Shown here piece after piece: positions 1-9,585 of a stretch of DNA of 33,883 bases. Both the position numbers and the translations under genes were made by a program. The first letter of the stretch is position 1. Each line of letters opens with the position of its first letter. The DNA lies in contig NZ_LMPO01000009.1 in NCBI RefSeq assembly GCF_001424385.1, positions 206,980-240,862 of the forward strand. The letters run 5' to 3'. Source of the DNA: Curtobacterium sp. Leaf183 (GTDB taxonomy: Bacteria > Actinomycetota > Actinomycetes > Actinomycetales > Microbacteriaceae). The notes beneath the pieces were generated by a model. It searched no databases and was not told the DNA's origin. It saw nothing but the letters and a program-made list of their open reading frames with translations.

Positions 1-704
1 GGCTCAAGCTCGTCGCGACGGGGACCGCGGCGCACGGCTCGCACGTCATCCGCGACAACGCCGTGACGAAGCTCGCCGCGGCCGTCGCCCGCATCGGCAG
101 CGAGGAGTGGCCGGTCCGCCTGTCGGCCACGACCGACGCGATGGTGACCGAGGTCGCCAGGTTCCTCGGCGTGGACCCTGCGGTCACCGGCCCGGACGAG
201 GTCGCGCTGGCCACGGGCTCGGCGTCACGCTTCATCCACGCCGCGCTGCACACCACGTCGAACCCCACGGTGCTGCAGGCCGGGTACAAGCACAACGTCA
301 TCCCCGACGCGGCCGAGGCCCTGATCGACGTCCGCTGCCTGCCGGGGGACGAGGAGACGGTCCTCGCCCGGGTGCGCGAACTCGCCGGACCGGACGTCCA
401 GGTCATCACGTCCTTCCGCGACGTCGGGCTCGAGCAGGACTTCGGCGGGCCGCTCGTCGACGCCGTGCGGGACGTGCTCGGCCGGCACGACCCGGGTGCA
501 CCGGTGCTGCCGTACCTGCTGTCGGGCGGGACGGACAACAAGGCGCTGTCGACCCTGGGCATCGCGGGCTACGGGTTCGTCCCGCTCCAGCTGCCCGCCG
601 GGATCGACTTCCCCGCGATGTTCCACGGTGTCGACGAGCGGGTGCCGCTGGACTCACTGGCCTTCGGTCGGCGTGTGCTCGGCGACCTGCTCGGGTCGTA
701 CTGA
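1..704 (+). CDS. M20-family metallopeptidase, C-terminal part (5' end outside window)
   Basis: The frame is open from the first bases and ends at TGA 702-704, so the gene starts upstream of the window; the GTG at 63 is internal. Residues encoded before that GTG read [11 protein letters not shown], matching the start of the lid/dimerisation domain of M20 metallopeptidases and amidohydrolases (the ArgE/DapE/carboxypeptidase group). The C-terminal part contains GGTDNKAL and, near the end, [10 protein letters not shown]; a late conserved histidine (FHG) is expected to bind the second zinc in this family. The N-terminal catalytic half with most zinc ligands is missing from view, so the substrate cannot be told. 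In the family these are cytoplasmic zinc enzymes that cleave small peptides or N-acyl amino acids. Next gene uppP starts 80 bp downstream on the same strand. Confidence 0.85.
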   Translation, partial: LKLVATGTAAHGSHVIRDNAVTKLAAAVARIGSEEWPVRLSATTDAMVTEVARFLGVDPAVTGPDEVALATGSASRFIHAALHTTSNPTVLQAGYKHNVIPDAAEALIDVRCLPGDEETVLARVRELAGPDVQVITSFRDVGLEQDFGGPLVDAVRDVLGRHDPGAPVLPYLLSGGTDNKALSTLGIAGYGFVPLQLPAGIDFPAMFHGVDERVPLDSLAFGRRVLGDLLGSY

Positions 705-784
705 GAGACTTGCTGGTCGCCGGGGAGACCTCCGACCCGGCCACGACAGACACGACCGAGCCCCGCTCCGGAAAGGCCGCGCCA

Positions 785-1612
785 GTGCACATCCTCGAGG
801 CGATCTTCCTCGGCTTCGTGCAGGGACTCACCGAGTTCCTGCCCGTCTCCTCCAGCGCCCACCTGCGCATCGTCGGCCTCTTCCTGCCCGATGCGCAGGA
901 CCCCGGCGCCGCGTTCACCGCCGTGACGCAGCTCGGTACCGAGACGGCCGTGCTGATCTACTTCTGGCGCGACATCACGCGCATCGTCCGGCGGTGGTTC
1001 GGAGCGCTGTCGGGCAAGGTGCCGCGGAACGACCCGGACGTGCGGGTGGGCTGGCTCGTCATCCTCGGCACGATCCCGATCGGCGTCGTCGGACTCCTGC
1101 TGCAGGACACGATCGAGACCACGTTCCGATCGCTGTGGATCGTCGCGGTCGTCCTGATCGTGTTCGGCGTGGTCCTCGGCGTGCTGGACCGTGTCGGCCG
1201 CAAGGAACGGCGCATCGAGCACATGACGTTCGGCGGGGGGATCCTGATCGGTCTGGCGCAGGTGCTGGCGCTGGTCCCCGGCGTCTCGCGTTCCGGTGCC
1301 ACGGTGTCCATGGGGCTCGCGCTCGGCTACACCCGCGAAGCGGCGGCACGGTTCGCGTTCCTGCTCGCCGTCCCGGCGGTGTTCCTGTCCGGGCTGTACG
1401 AAGCCGCGACCAGCCTCGGCGACACCGGAGCGCCGTTCGGCGTCGTCGACACGCTCGTCGCGACGGTCGTGGCCTTCGGCGTCGGCTTCGTCGTGATCGC
1501 CGCGTTCATGAACTACATCAGCAAGCGCAGTTTCATGCCCTTCGTGTACTACCGAGTTGCACTCGGTATCGTTCTCCTCGTGCTCTTGTCGCTCCAGGTG
1601 ATCCAGCCGTGA
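785..1612 (+). CDS. uppP: Undecaprenyl-diphosphate phosphatase UppP (BacA family)
   Basis: A 275-residue integral membrane protein. It removes one phosphate from undecaprenyl diphosphate to regenerate the lipid carrier for peptidoglycan and wall-polymer synthesis. Both family signatures are visible: [14 protein letters not shown] at about residues 14-27 (conserved glutamate and serines) and PGVSRSGAT at about residues 165-173 (catalytic arginine region). Several hydrophobic segments follow, consistent with the usual membrane topology, and the length is typical. The GTG at 785 was chosen because the protein then begins directly with the conserved [14 protein letters not shown] segment, with a GGAAAGG ribosome site about 9 nt upstream; the longer open frame before it shadows the M20 gene. 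The stop codon overlaps the mshC start (GTGA, 1609-1612), so the two genes are probably translationally coupled. Confidence 0.95.
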   Translation: MHILEAIFLGFVQGLTEFLPVSSSAHLRIVGLFLPDAQDPGAAFTAVTQLGTETAVLIYFWRDITRIVRRWFGALSGKVPRNDPDVRVGWLVILGTIPIGVVGLLLQDTIETTFRSLWIVAVVLIVFGVVLGVLDRVGRKERRIEHMTFGGGILIGLAQVLALVPGVSRSGATVSMGLALGYTREAAARFAFLLAVPAVFLSGLYEAATSLGDTGAPFGVVDTLVATVVAFGVGFVVIAAFMNYISKRSFMPFVYYRVALGIVLLVLLSLQVIQP

Positions 1613-2850
1613 GGGCCTGGCAGGCCCCGTCCGTCCCCGAGGTCCCCGGCTCCGGTCCACGACCCGTCGTCCACGACACCTCGACCGGCAAGCCGGTCGA
1701 CCCCACCCACGGCGAGGACCGCGCCGCCCTGTACGTGTGCGGGATCACCCCGTACGACGCCACACACCTCGGCCACGCCGCGACCTACCTGGCGTTCGAC
1801 ACGCTCGGCCGTGCCTGGCGCGACGCCGGTCTCGACGTCGAGTACGCCCAGAACACGACCGACGTCGACGACCCCCTGCTCGAACGGGCCGCTCGGGACG
1901 GCGTGGACTGGCGCGACCTCGCAGCCTCGCAGATCGACCTGTTTCGCCGCGACATGGAGGCCCTGCGCATCCTGCCGCCGGACGACTACGTCGCCGTCAC
2001 GGACGAGGTCGAGCGGATCGCCGAGGCGGTGGCCTTCCTGCAGGAGACCGGCTCCGCCTACGCCGTGCCGACACCGGACAGCGAGGGCGACGACCTCTAC
2101 TTCGACGTCAACCGTCCGACCGAGTCCTGGTCGCTCGGCGACGAGAGCCGCATGGACCGCGAGACGATGCTCGCCCTGTCGGCGGAGCGCGGCGGCGACC
2201 CCGACCGCCCGGGCAAGCGTGACCCGCTGGACCCCCTGCTCTGGCGCGCGGCCCGGGCGGGCGAGCCGAGCTGGGAGAGCGCGGTCGGCACGGGACGTCC
2301 CGGATGGCACATCGAGTGCAGCGTGATCGCCGGTGACCGGCTCGGCCTGCCGATCAGCGTGCAGGGCGGCGGCAGCGACCTGGTCTTCCCGCACCACGAG
2401 ATGAGTGCCGGGCACGCGGCGGCCCTCGCGCACCAGCCGCTCGCGCACGCGTACGTGCACACCGGGATGATCGCCTACCAGGGCGAGAAGATCTCGAAGT
2501 CGCTCGGCAACCTGGTGACGGTGCGCGGGCTGCTCGACGACGGAGCGGACCCGCGGGCGATCCGCCTCGCCCTGCTGTCGCACCGGTACTCGGACGACTG
2601 GGAGTGGTTCGACGCCGAACTCGCCAGCGCGACACGCCGACTGGCGACCTGGGACGCGTGGGTCGGTGGCGGGGCCGGACACGCCGACGACGCTGACGAC
2701 GTCGTCGCTCGGTTGCGAGCCCGGGTCGCTGACGACCTCGACACGCCCGGGGCCGTCGCGGCGGTCGACACGGCGGTTGCCGGCGGCACCCGCTCCACGC
2801 CGGAGCTCGTCGACGTCGTCGACGCACTGCTCGGCATCCGCATCGGCTGA
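1609..2850 (+). CDS. mshC: Mycothiol ligase MshC (cysteine:GlcN-Ins ligase)
   Basis: MshC joins cysteine to 1D-myo-inosityl 2-amino-2-deoxy-glucopyranoside in an ATP-dependent reaction, the penultimate step in mycothiol synthesis. Mycothiol is the main low-molecular-weight thiol of Actinobacteria. The 413-residue length and the N-terminal pattern [14 protein letters not shown] fit MshC rather than the related cysteinyl-tRNA synthetase. Visible motifs are VCGITPYD (zinc-binding Cys at about residue 43), the HIGH-like THLGHAAT at about 50-57, WHIECS at about 233-238 (second zinc cysteine), [12 protein letters not shown], and KISKSLGN at about 294-301 (KMSKS-like). The GTG start at 1609 overlaps the uppP stop by 4 nt. 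A perfect 46-bp palindrome lies downstream as a probable terminator. Very secure because cysS proteins are longer and lack this N-terminus. Confidence 0.95.
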   Translation: MRAWQAPSVPEVPGSGPRPVVHDTSTGKPVDPTHGEDRAALYVCGITPYDATHLGHAATYLAFDTLGRAWRDAGLDVEYAQNTTDVDDPLLERAARDGVDWRDLAASQIDLFRRDMEALRILPPDDYVAVTDEVERIAEAVAFLQETGSAYAVPTPDSEGDDLYFDVNRPTESWSLGDESRMDRETMLALSAERGGDPDRPGKRDPLDPLLWRAARAGEPSWESAVGTGRPGWHIECSVIAGDRLGLPISVQGGGSDLVFPHHEMSAGHAAALAHQPLAHAYVHTGMIAYQGEKISKSLGNLVTVRGLLDDGADPRAIRLALLSHRYSDDWEWFDAELASATRRLATWDAWVGGGAGHADDADDVVARLRARVADDLDTPGAVAAVDTAVAGGTRSTPELVDVVDALLGIRIG

Positions 2851-3000
2851 CGCGCGCGCGTCCTCCCGCGCCGGCAGCGGTCCGGTGGCCGTCGGGTCTC
2901 CAGGTTCCGGAACCCCGGCATCTCGACCCGCGCGACCGGCCGTCTCCGGAACCCGGACGCACCTGAGCGGCGAGTCCCGGCACGTCGAGCCGACCACACG

Positions 3001-3046
3001 ACGGACGGGAGGCCCGGTGCCAGCTGGCACCGGGCCTCCCGTCCGT
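3001..3046. terminator. Perfect 46-bp palindrome; bidirectional terminator, repeat-family member
   Basis: The left half, ACGGACGGGAGGCCCGGTGC followed by CAG, is exactly mirrored by the right half with no central spacer. It lies in the 209-bp gap between the convergent mshC and PAC2 genes, 13 bp from the PAC2 stop. The transcript would fold into a very stable hairpin from either strand. There is no clear U-tract, which is usual in high-GC Actinobacteria. The core GGGAGGCCCGGTG recurs elsewhere in the window. The rest of the gap (2851-3000) shows no other feature. Confidence 0.8.
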
Positions 3047-3059
3047 CCGTCAGTTGCCG

Positions 3060-3992
3060 CTACTGCGGTGGCTGCGGGGGCCGCCACGGACCCTCGCCGG
3101 CCTGACCGCCACCGTCCTTGCCGTCCTTGCGCTCCCGGCGCCGCAGGTACTGCTCGAACTCCTGCGCGATCGCGTCGCCCGACGCCTCGGGGGAGTCGAC
3201 GGTGTCGCGTGCCTGCTCGAGCTGCCCGATGTACGACGCCATGTCCTCGTCGTCGGCGGCGAGGGCGTCGATGCCCTCCTCCCACTCGGTGGCGTCGTCG
3301 AGCAGGGTGCCGCGGGGGACGGTCACGTCGGTCAGTTCCTCGATCTTGTCGAGCAGCGACAGGGTGGCCTTGGGCGACGGCGCGTTGTGCACGTAGTGCG
3401 GCACCGAGGCCCAGAGCGACAGGGTGGTGAGGCCGGCCTTGTCCATCGTGTCGGACAGCACGCCGAGGATGCCCGTCGGGCCCTCGTACGAGGACTTGTC
3501 GACGTCGAAGGCCTGGCGCACCGAGGCGTTCTCGCTCGACACGAACACCGAGATCGGACGGGTGTGCGGGACGTCGGCGAGCATCGCGCCGACGAAGACG
3601 ACCGCGTCGATCGCGTGGACGTCGGCGAGGTCGATGACCTCGGCGCAGAACGCACGCCACGTGCGGGACGGCTCGGGACCGACCAGGACGAACACGTCGC
3701 GCTCCGCGGGTTCCCCGGTGGCACTGATCACGGGACGGCCGACCTGGCCGGGTCCGTGCAGCACGATGCGGGGCCACTGGATGCCGCGCACGCCGTCGTC
3801 GTCACTGCCGACGTTCGGTCGGTTGAACTGGTAGTCGACGTACTGCTCCCCGTCGATCTCACGCAGCTCGTCGAGGCCGAGCGCGTCGACGATCCGTCGA
3901 GCGAGGCCGCTGGCGGCTTCCCCGGCGTCGTTCCAGCCCTCGAACGCGACGACGAGGAGCCGGCCGTCCTGGAAGGGGGAGTGCTGTGGCAC
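3060..3992 (-). CDS. PAC2-family protein (proteasome-assembly-chaperone-like)
   Basis: A 310-residue soluble protein of the PAC2 family, named for a eukaryotic proteasome assembly chaperone; the actinobacterial members lie near the Pup-proteasome locus but their function is not settled. Recognisable family features are the N-terminal LLVVAFEGWNDAGEAAS, the region RPNVGSDDDGVRGIQWPRI, GPEPSRTWRAFC, and the LWASVPHYVHNAPSPKATLSLL block. The C-terminus (about 270-310) is charged then Gly/Pro/Gln-rich and probably disordered. The GTG at 3992 was taken because AGGAGG sits 8 nt upstream on the minus strand. It is monocistronic: convergent with mshC and divergent from the HAD gene. Its presence without proteasome genes in the same cluster is notable. 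Confidence 0.9.
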   Translation of the reverse strand: MPQHSPFQDGRLLVVAFEGWNDAGEAASGLARRIVDALGLDELREIDGEQYVDYQFNRPNVGSDDDGVRGIQWPRIVLHGPGQVGRPVISATGEPAERDVFVLVGPEPSRTWRAFCAEVIDLADVHAIDAVVFVGAMLADVPHTRPISVFVSSENASVRQAFDVDKSSYEGPTGILGVLSDTMDKAGLTTLSLWASVPHYVHNAPSPKATLSLLDKIEELTDVTVPRGTLLDDATEWEEGIDALAADDEDMASYIGQLEQARDTVDSPEASGDAIAQEFEQYLRRRERKDGKDGGGQAGEGPWRPPQPPQ

Positions 3993-4053
3993 GGAGCGGA
4001 CCTCCTGGAGGTGGAGTGGGGCACCGCGAGGCGCCCGACACGATCAGGCATCC

Positions 4054-4059
4054 ACTGTA
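4054..4059 (-). promoter_or_regulatory. Possible -10 box for the PAC2 gene
   Basis: TACAGT on the minus strand, about 62 nt before the PAC2 GTG. No convincing -35 element was seen. It would give a roughly 55-nt leader containing the AGGAGG site. Confidence 0.35.
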
Positions 4060-4128
4060 GGCCCCCGGGGCGACGCCGCCCGCGTCCCGGTCGGCTCCGG
4101 ACCAGGCGCGCCGCGGGCCGCACGCCGG

Positions 4129-4134
4129 TAGACT
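4129..4134 (+). promoter_or_regulatory. -10 box, leaderless promoter of the HAD gene
   Basis: TAGACT ends 8 nt before the GTG start at 4143, so transcription should begin at or within a base or two of the start codon. No ribosome site is present between box and start. Confidence 0.55.
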
Positions 4135-4142
4135 CGTCGCCC

Positions 4143-6001
<1,859 letters not shown>

Positions 6002-6044
6002 GCTACGTCCGTCGCTCGTCCTGCACCGAACGGAAAGAGGGTCC

Positions 6045-6950
6045 GTGCGCACCATCCCCGCACTCCTGGTCACCATCGCCCTGGCGGCGTCGCTGACCGC
6101 ATGCGCGTCGAACGGCGCCGGGTCCACCCCGTCGAGCTGCAACACCCCCGGGGCTGCGTCCGAGGCGGTCACCGTGAAGGGCGCCTTCGGCAAGGAGCCG
6201 ACCGTCACGGTCCCGTCGGGTGTCACCACCAAGGGCACGCAGGTCTCCGTGGTGCGCACGGGCGACGGTCGGCAGATCGAGGACGGCACCCCCGTCCTGA
6301 TCGAGTACACGCTGGTCGACGGTGCCACCGGCAAGGTCGCACAGACGAGCGGGTACGCCGGACAGGTCGCGCCGATCACCGCGGGCTCGACGAACGCCGG
6401 CGCCCTCGGCAAGGCGCTCGAGTGCGCCCACGTGGGCGACCGCCTGGCCGTCGCGCTGCCGCAGAGCGCCCTGAGCAGCGGTGCCACCGCGAGCAAGAAG
6501 ACCGAGGACGCGGTCATCGCGGTCATCGACGTCAAGCGGGCCTTCGACGCTCGTGCCACCGGCACCCCGCAGCTCGCGGGTGACGGCATGCCCGCCGTCG
6601 TCCTCGCCCCGGACGGCGCCCCGGGCATCACCGTGCCGTCCACGGCCGCGCCCTCGGGTGACGAGACCCACCTGCTGCGCAAGGGCTCCGGCTCGACGCT
6701 CACCGCGAAGGACACCGCCGTCGTCAAGTACACGGCCGTCACGTGGGGTGCCGACTCGACGGTGGCCGGCTCGAGCTGGACCGACGGCACCGGCGCACAG
6801 ACCATCCCGCTGGCCAAGGGCCAGATCGCCGAGGGCGTCCGCAGCGCCCTCCTGGGCAGGCACGTCGGCGACCAGGTGCTCGCGATCGTGCACCAGCAGG
6901 GCGCCGCGTACGCGTACGTCATCGACGTGCTCGGATCCGTCAAGTCCTAG
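6045..6950 (+). CDS. FKBP-type peptidyl-prolyl isomerase-like lipoprotein
   Basis: A 301-residue secreted lipoprotein. Residues 1-20 form a type II signal peptide ending in the lipobox LTAC, with the lipidated cysteine at residue 20. Two FKBP-like domains follow. The first (about 60-175) includes IEDGTPVLIEYTLVDGATGKV and ALGKALECAHVGDRLAVALP. The second (about 205-300) includes AVVKYTAVTWGADSTVAGSSW, IAEGVRSALLGRHVGDQVLAIV and the closing YVIDVLG strand. Both are divergent: the usual FDSS and final aromatic active-site residues are only partly kept, so isomerase activity is uncertain and a chaperone role outside the membrane is possible. The GTG start has a good ribosome site 5-10 nt upstream. 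pafB begins 7 bp after its stop, so the genes are probably co-transcribed. Lnt, encoded downstream, would N-acylate such lipoproteins. Confidence 0.85.
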   Translation: MRTIPALLVTIALAASLTACASNGAGSTPSSCNTPGAASEAVTVKGAFGKEPTVTVPSGVTTKGTQVSVVRTGDGRQIEDGTPVLIEYTLVDGATGKVAQTSGYAGQVAPITAGSTNAGALGKALECAHVGDRLAVALPQSALSSGATASKKTEDAVIAVIDVKRAFDARATGTPQLAGDGMPAVVLAPDGAPGITVPSTAAPSGDETHLLRKGSGSTLTAKDTAVVKYTAVTWGADSTVAGSSWTDGTGAQTIPLAKGQIAEGVRSALLGRHVGDQVLAIVHQQGAAYAYVIDVLGSVKS

Positions 6951-6957
6951 GACCGCC

Positions 6958-7995
6958 GTGCCAGCCACCCGTGTGCCCCGCGTACCGGCGGAAGAGCGCC
7001 TGTTCAGCCTCGTGCTCGCGCTGCTGTCGACCGAAGCCGGCCTGACCAAGTCCGAGATCCTCGCCAACGTGCAGGGCTACCGGCAGCGCTTCGCCACCGG
7101 CGGGGACAACGCCTCGCTCGAGCGCCAGTTCGAGCGCGACAAGGACGACGTCCGCGACCTCGGGATCCCGCTCGAGACCATCGAGACGCCCGGGGCCGCT
7201 GGCAACAACCAGACCCTGCGGTACCGGATCCCGAAGGGCGAGTACGACCTGCCCCTCGACGTGCGCTTCACCCCCGACGAATCAGCACTCCTGTCGCTCG
7301 CGGCCATGGCCTGGCGCGAGGGGGCGCTGTCCTCCGACTCGCGACGGGCGCTGCTCAAGGTCCGGGCGGCCGGCGACGACGAGGCGGCAGCCGGGTCCAT
7401 CGGCACCGCGGCCTACGCCCCGCGCCTGCGCGCGCGTGACGCCGCCTTCGAGCCCCTCCGGTCCGCGCTCGACCGGGCCGCCGCGGTGCGCTTCGACTAC
7501 ATCACCCCCGGCGAGCACCAGGCACGCCGTCGCGAGCTCGAGCCGCTCGCGCTGGTCCAGCACGGCGGCCGGTGGATGCTCGCCGCGCACGAGCCCGCCA
7601 CCGGTGGTGACAAGAACTACCTGCTCTCGCGCATCGTCGGACCCGTGTCGCAGTTCGGAGCCGGGCAGCACCCGGCTCCCGCCGGCGCTGGCGAGCGCAC
7701 CCTCGCCGAACTCGACCGCATCTGGGCCGAGCGCACCGCCACGATCACCGTCGTGCCCGGGTCCGACGCGGAACGCCGGCTCGGGCGTCGGCGCGACACC
7801 ACCGTGCGCGAACCGGGAGTCCTGCTGGTGCACTACGTCGACCCGCAGATCCTGGCCGAGGAACTCGCCGCCTTCGGGCCAGAGGTCAGCGTGCTCGAAC
7901 CGACCGACATGCGCGAGCGCGTGACCGCCCGTCTGCGCGGGCTGGTCGCCGACCACGGCGGGGCCGACACGGATGACGAGGTCCCACGTGGCTGA
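6958..7995 (+). CDS. pafB: WYL-domain transcriptional activator PafB
   Basis: A 345-residue regulator with an N-terminal winged helix-turn-helix domain (about 10-85) and a C-terminal WYL domain plus WCX extension (about 165-345). In mycobacteria PafB and PafC form a complex that activates the RecA/LexA-independent DNA-damage response with RNA polymerase. Typical sequence includes EERLFSLVLALLSTEAGLTKSEI, the FERDKDDVRDLGIPLETI segment after the recognition helix, and RELEPLALVQHGGRWMLAAHE. The WYL triplet is WML here. The GTG at 6958 was selected because it follows the FKBP stop by 7 bp and gives a normal length; GTG 6970 is an alternative. The 3' end overlaps pafC by 8 nt with the preferred pafC start. 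Confidence 0.93.
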   Translation: MPATRVPRVPAEERLFSLVLALLSTEAGLTKSEILANVQGYRQRFATGGDNASLERQFERDKDDVRDLGIPLETIETPGAAGNNQTLRYRIPKGEYDLPLDVRFTPDESALLSLAAMAWREGALSSDSRRALLKVRAAGDDEAAAGSIGTAAYAPRLRARDAAFEPLRSALDRAAAVRFDYITPGEHQARRRELEPLALVQHGGRWMLAAHEPATGGDKNYLLSRIVGPVSQFGAGQHPAPAGAGERTLAELDRIWAERTATITVVPGSDAERRLGRRRDTTVREPGVLLVHYVDPQILAEELAAFGPEVSVLEPTDMRERVTARLRGLVADHGGADTDDEVPRG

Positions 7996-8959
7996 GACCC
8001 AACCGCTGCAGGCGCAGGACAAGCTCGCGTTCCTGCTCGCCCTCGTGCCGTACCTGATCGACCGCGAGCGCGTGTCGGTGGCCGAGGCAGCGCGCCACTT
8101 CGGCGTACCAGAGGCCCGCATCCGCCGTGCCGTCGAGCTCATCGCCGTCTCGGGGATCCCGGGCGAGACCATGCAGTACCAGCACGGCGACCTGTTCGAC
8201 ATCGCCTGGGACGACCTCGAGCAGAACGACATGATCGTGCTGACCAACCTGGTGGCGATCGACGACTCCCCGCGGCTCTCCGCCCGCGAGGCCTCCGCGC
8301 TCATCGCCGGGCTGCAGTACCTGTCTGCGCTGCCCGAGGCCGCGGACCGCGACGCCATCCGCGCCCTCATGGCCAAGCTCTCGCGCGGCGCCGGAGGTGC
8401 CGCCGCCAACGTCGCCGTCAGCCAGGAACTCCACGACGCGACCCTGACGACCATCCGCCAGGCGATGTCGGACTGCCGCGGTCTCGTGTTCGACTACGCC
8501 GGACCCCGCACGCAGGGCAGCACCCGTCGGGTGGACGCGCTGCGCGTCGAGTCGATCGACACGGCCTGGTACCTGCGCGCGTGGGACCTCGACCGCGACG
8601 CACTGCGCACGTTCCGCCTCGACCGGATGTCCGCCGTGCGGGTGGACGACCGCCCGGTGACGCGGTCGATCGACGACGTCGACATGCCCGACACCCTGTT
8701 CCAGCAGTCGGCCACGGACGTCATCGTCACGGTCGAGCTCGACGCGTCGTCGCTGCCCCTGGTGGCGGACTTCCTCGCCGACACCGCCGACGCGCCGGAC
8801 GGCGGCGGTCGGGTCCGCGTCCGGCTGGCCGCTTCGGCCGGGTTCGACGGCGTGGTGCGGTTGGTCGCCGGGCTGCCCGGCCGGGCGGTCGTGATCGACC
8901 CGCCCGCTGCGCGGGAGGCGGTCCGCGCGTTCGCCGAGTCCGCGCTGCGCGGCCACTGA
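7988..8959 (+). CDS. pafC: WYL-domain transcriptional activator PafC
   Basis: A 323-residue partner of PafB. The N-terminal helix-turn-helix region (QAQDKLAFLLALVPYLIDRERVSVAEAARHFGV) is the conserved PafC start. The WYL domain around residues 155-235 keeps the canonical triplet in DTAWYLRAWDLDRDALRTFRLDRM, and the C-terminal extension runs to the stop. WYL domains are thought to sense single-stranded nucleic acid or another damage signal. The GTG at 7988 was chosen because GAGG lies 6 nt upstream and the protein then begins VAETQPLQAQDK, as in relatives; ATG 7973 would add five residues. pafC normally precedes tatA and tatC, but here a 626-bp non-coding repeat region follows. Confidence 0.93.
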   Translation: MAETQPLQAQDKLAFLLALVPYLIDRERVSVAEAARHFGVPEARIRRAVELIAVSGIPGETMQYQHGDLFDIAWDDLEQNDMIVLTNLVAIDDSPRLSAREASALIAGLQYLSALPEAADRDAIRALMAKLSRGAGGAAANVAVSQELHDATLTTIRQAMSDCRGLVFDYAGPRTQGSTRRVDALRVESIDTAWYLRAWDLDRDALRTFRLDRMSAVRVDDRPVTRSIDDVDMPDTLFQQSATDVIVTVELDASSLPLVADFLADTADAPDGGGRVRVRLAASAGFDGVVRLVAGLPGRAVVIDPPAAREAVRAFAESALRGH

Positions 8960-8970
8960 CGCCGCCGCGC

Positions 8971-9088
8971 GAGGTCGCGCAACGCGCCGCTCGCGTCCGC
9001 CGAGATCGCACGACGTGTCGCTTGGGGGCGCGCCAACCGACGGTTCCCGCGATCTCGACGCAGCCGGCACGGCGTGTCGTGCGACCGC
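8971..9088. repeat. Degenerate copy 1 of the 31-bp repeat element
   Basis: Two degenerate 31-bp units stand in tandem at 8971-9001 (begins GAGGTCGCGCAACGCGCCGC) and 9002-9032 (begins GAGATCGCACGACGTGTCGC), 12 bp after pafC. They are followed by the 14-mer GACGGTTCCCGCGA (9039-9052) and an inverted unit at about 9064-9088, whose minus strand begins GCGGTCGCACGACACG. The same 14-mer follows the better-preserved array at 9210-9428, so the gap holds two diverged copies of one composite element. No coding potential was recognised. Confidence 0.65.
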
Positions 9089-9136
9089 AACGCGGCCCAC
9101 ACGGTGCGGGCAGCACACTGGACGCGACCGTGCGCC

Positions 9137-9178
9137 GGACGGGAGGACCGTGGCGGGCTCGCACCGGGCCTCCCGCCC
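9137..9178. repeat. Imperfect GGGAGGCCCGGTG-family hairpin
   Basis: Left arm GGACGGGAGGACCGTGGCG pairs with a right arm whose complement is GGGCGGGAGGCCCGGTGCG, with a few mismatches. It sits between the two copies of the 31-bp element, about 180 bp after pafC, and could terminate the FKBP-pafB-pafC transcript. It belongs to the same family as the palindromes at 3001 and 25273. Confidence 0.6.
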
Positions 9179-9209
9179 GACTCGGGCCAGGCGAGAGCGT
9201 CGCCGCGCC

Positions 9210-9428
9210 GCGGTCGCGCGACGCGCCGCCCGCGGCTGCCGCGGTCGCGCGACTTGCCGCCCGCGGCTGCCGCGGTCGCGCGACTTGCCGCCCGCGGCTG
9301 ACGCGGTCGCGCGACTTGCCGCCCGCGGCTGACGCGGTCGCGCGACTTGCCGCCCCGCGGCGGACGAGGTCGCACGACCTGCCGCCCAGCGGCTGACGAG
9401 GTCGCACGACCTGCCGCGGCGCGGCCCT
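9210..9428. repeat. Tandem array of seven 31-32-bp units, each with a GTCGCGCGAC palindrome
   Basis: Units start at 9210, 9241, 9272, 9303, 9334, 9366 and 9398. The first four are 31 bp, the next two 32 bp, the last decays at its end. The consensus begins GCGGTCGCGCGACTTGCCGC and ends CCGCGGCTGAC. Each of the first five contains the 10-bp palindrome GTCGCGCGAC; units 6 and 7 change this to GGTCGCACGACC, still a near palindrome. Units 2-4 are almost identical, so expansion looks recent, while the outer units have drifted. A GACGGTTCCCGCGA 14-mer follows at 9435-9448 and a tail similar to that of copy 1 runs to about 9483. There are no variable spacers. The array occupies most of the 8960-9585 gap, which has no recognisable gene; 9484-9573 shows nothing further. 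Confidence 0.9.
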
Positions 9429-9573
9429 GCGGGCGACGGTTCCCGCGACGTCGGCGACGTCCGCGCGGCATGCCCTGCAACGGCCGGCTCGGGCACGGCG
9501 TCCCGCACCCGATCGTCGACTGCCATCGGCTGTGCGTTCTCGGCACGGCCGCGGAGTGTCGGTCCCGCTGCCG

Positions 9574-9579
9574 TAGGAT
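9574..9579 (+). promoter_or_regulatory. -10 box, leaderless promoter of tatC
   Basis: TAGGAT ends 6 nt before the ATG at 9586, so the message should begin at the start codon. This gives tatC-helY(-lnt) its own promoter downstream of the repeat array. Confidence 0.6.
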
Positions 9580-9585
9580 CGGGAC

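Noticed and set aside
107..784. N-terminal extension of UppP in the same open frame
   Set aside because: It lies over the M20 peptidase gene in another frame, is Arg/Pro-rich and not UppP-like; the true start is GTG 785.
2907..2965. GGTTCCGGAACC palindromic runs after mshC
   Set aside because: Short self-complementary GC-rich runs with no consistent stem; the strong hairpin is at 3001-3046.
8971..9400. Arg/Ala-rich open frames across the repeat region as a tatA or small-protein gene
   Set aside because: They only translate the repeats, have no TatA features (N-terminal helix, FG motif, amphipathic helix) and are open in several frames because of high GC.
9210..9428. Regular 31-bp repeats as a CRISPR array
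   Set aside because: The units are contiguous without variable spacers, and no cas gene is nearby.
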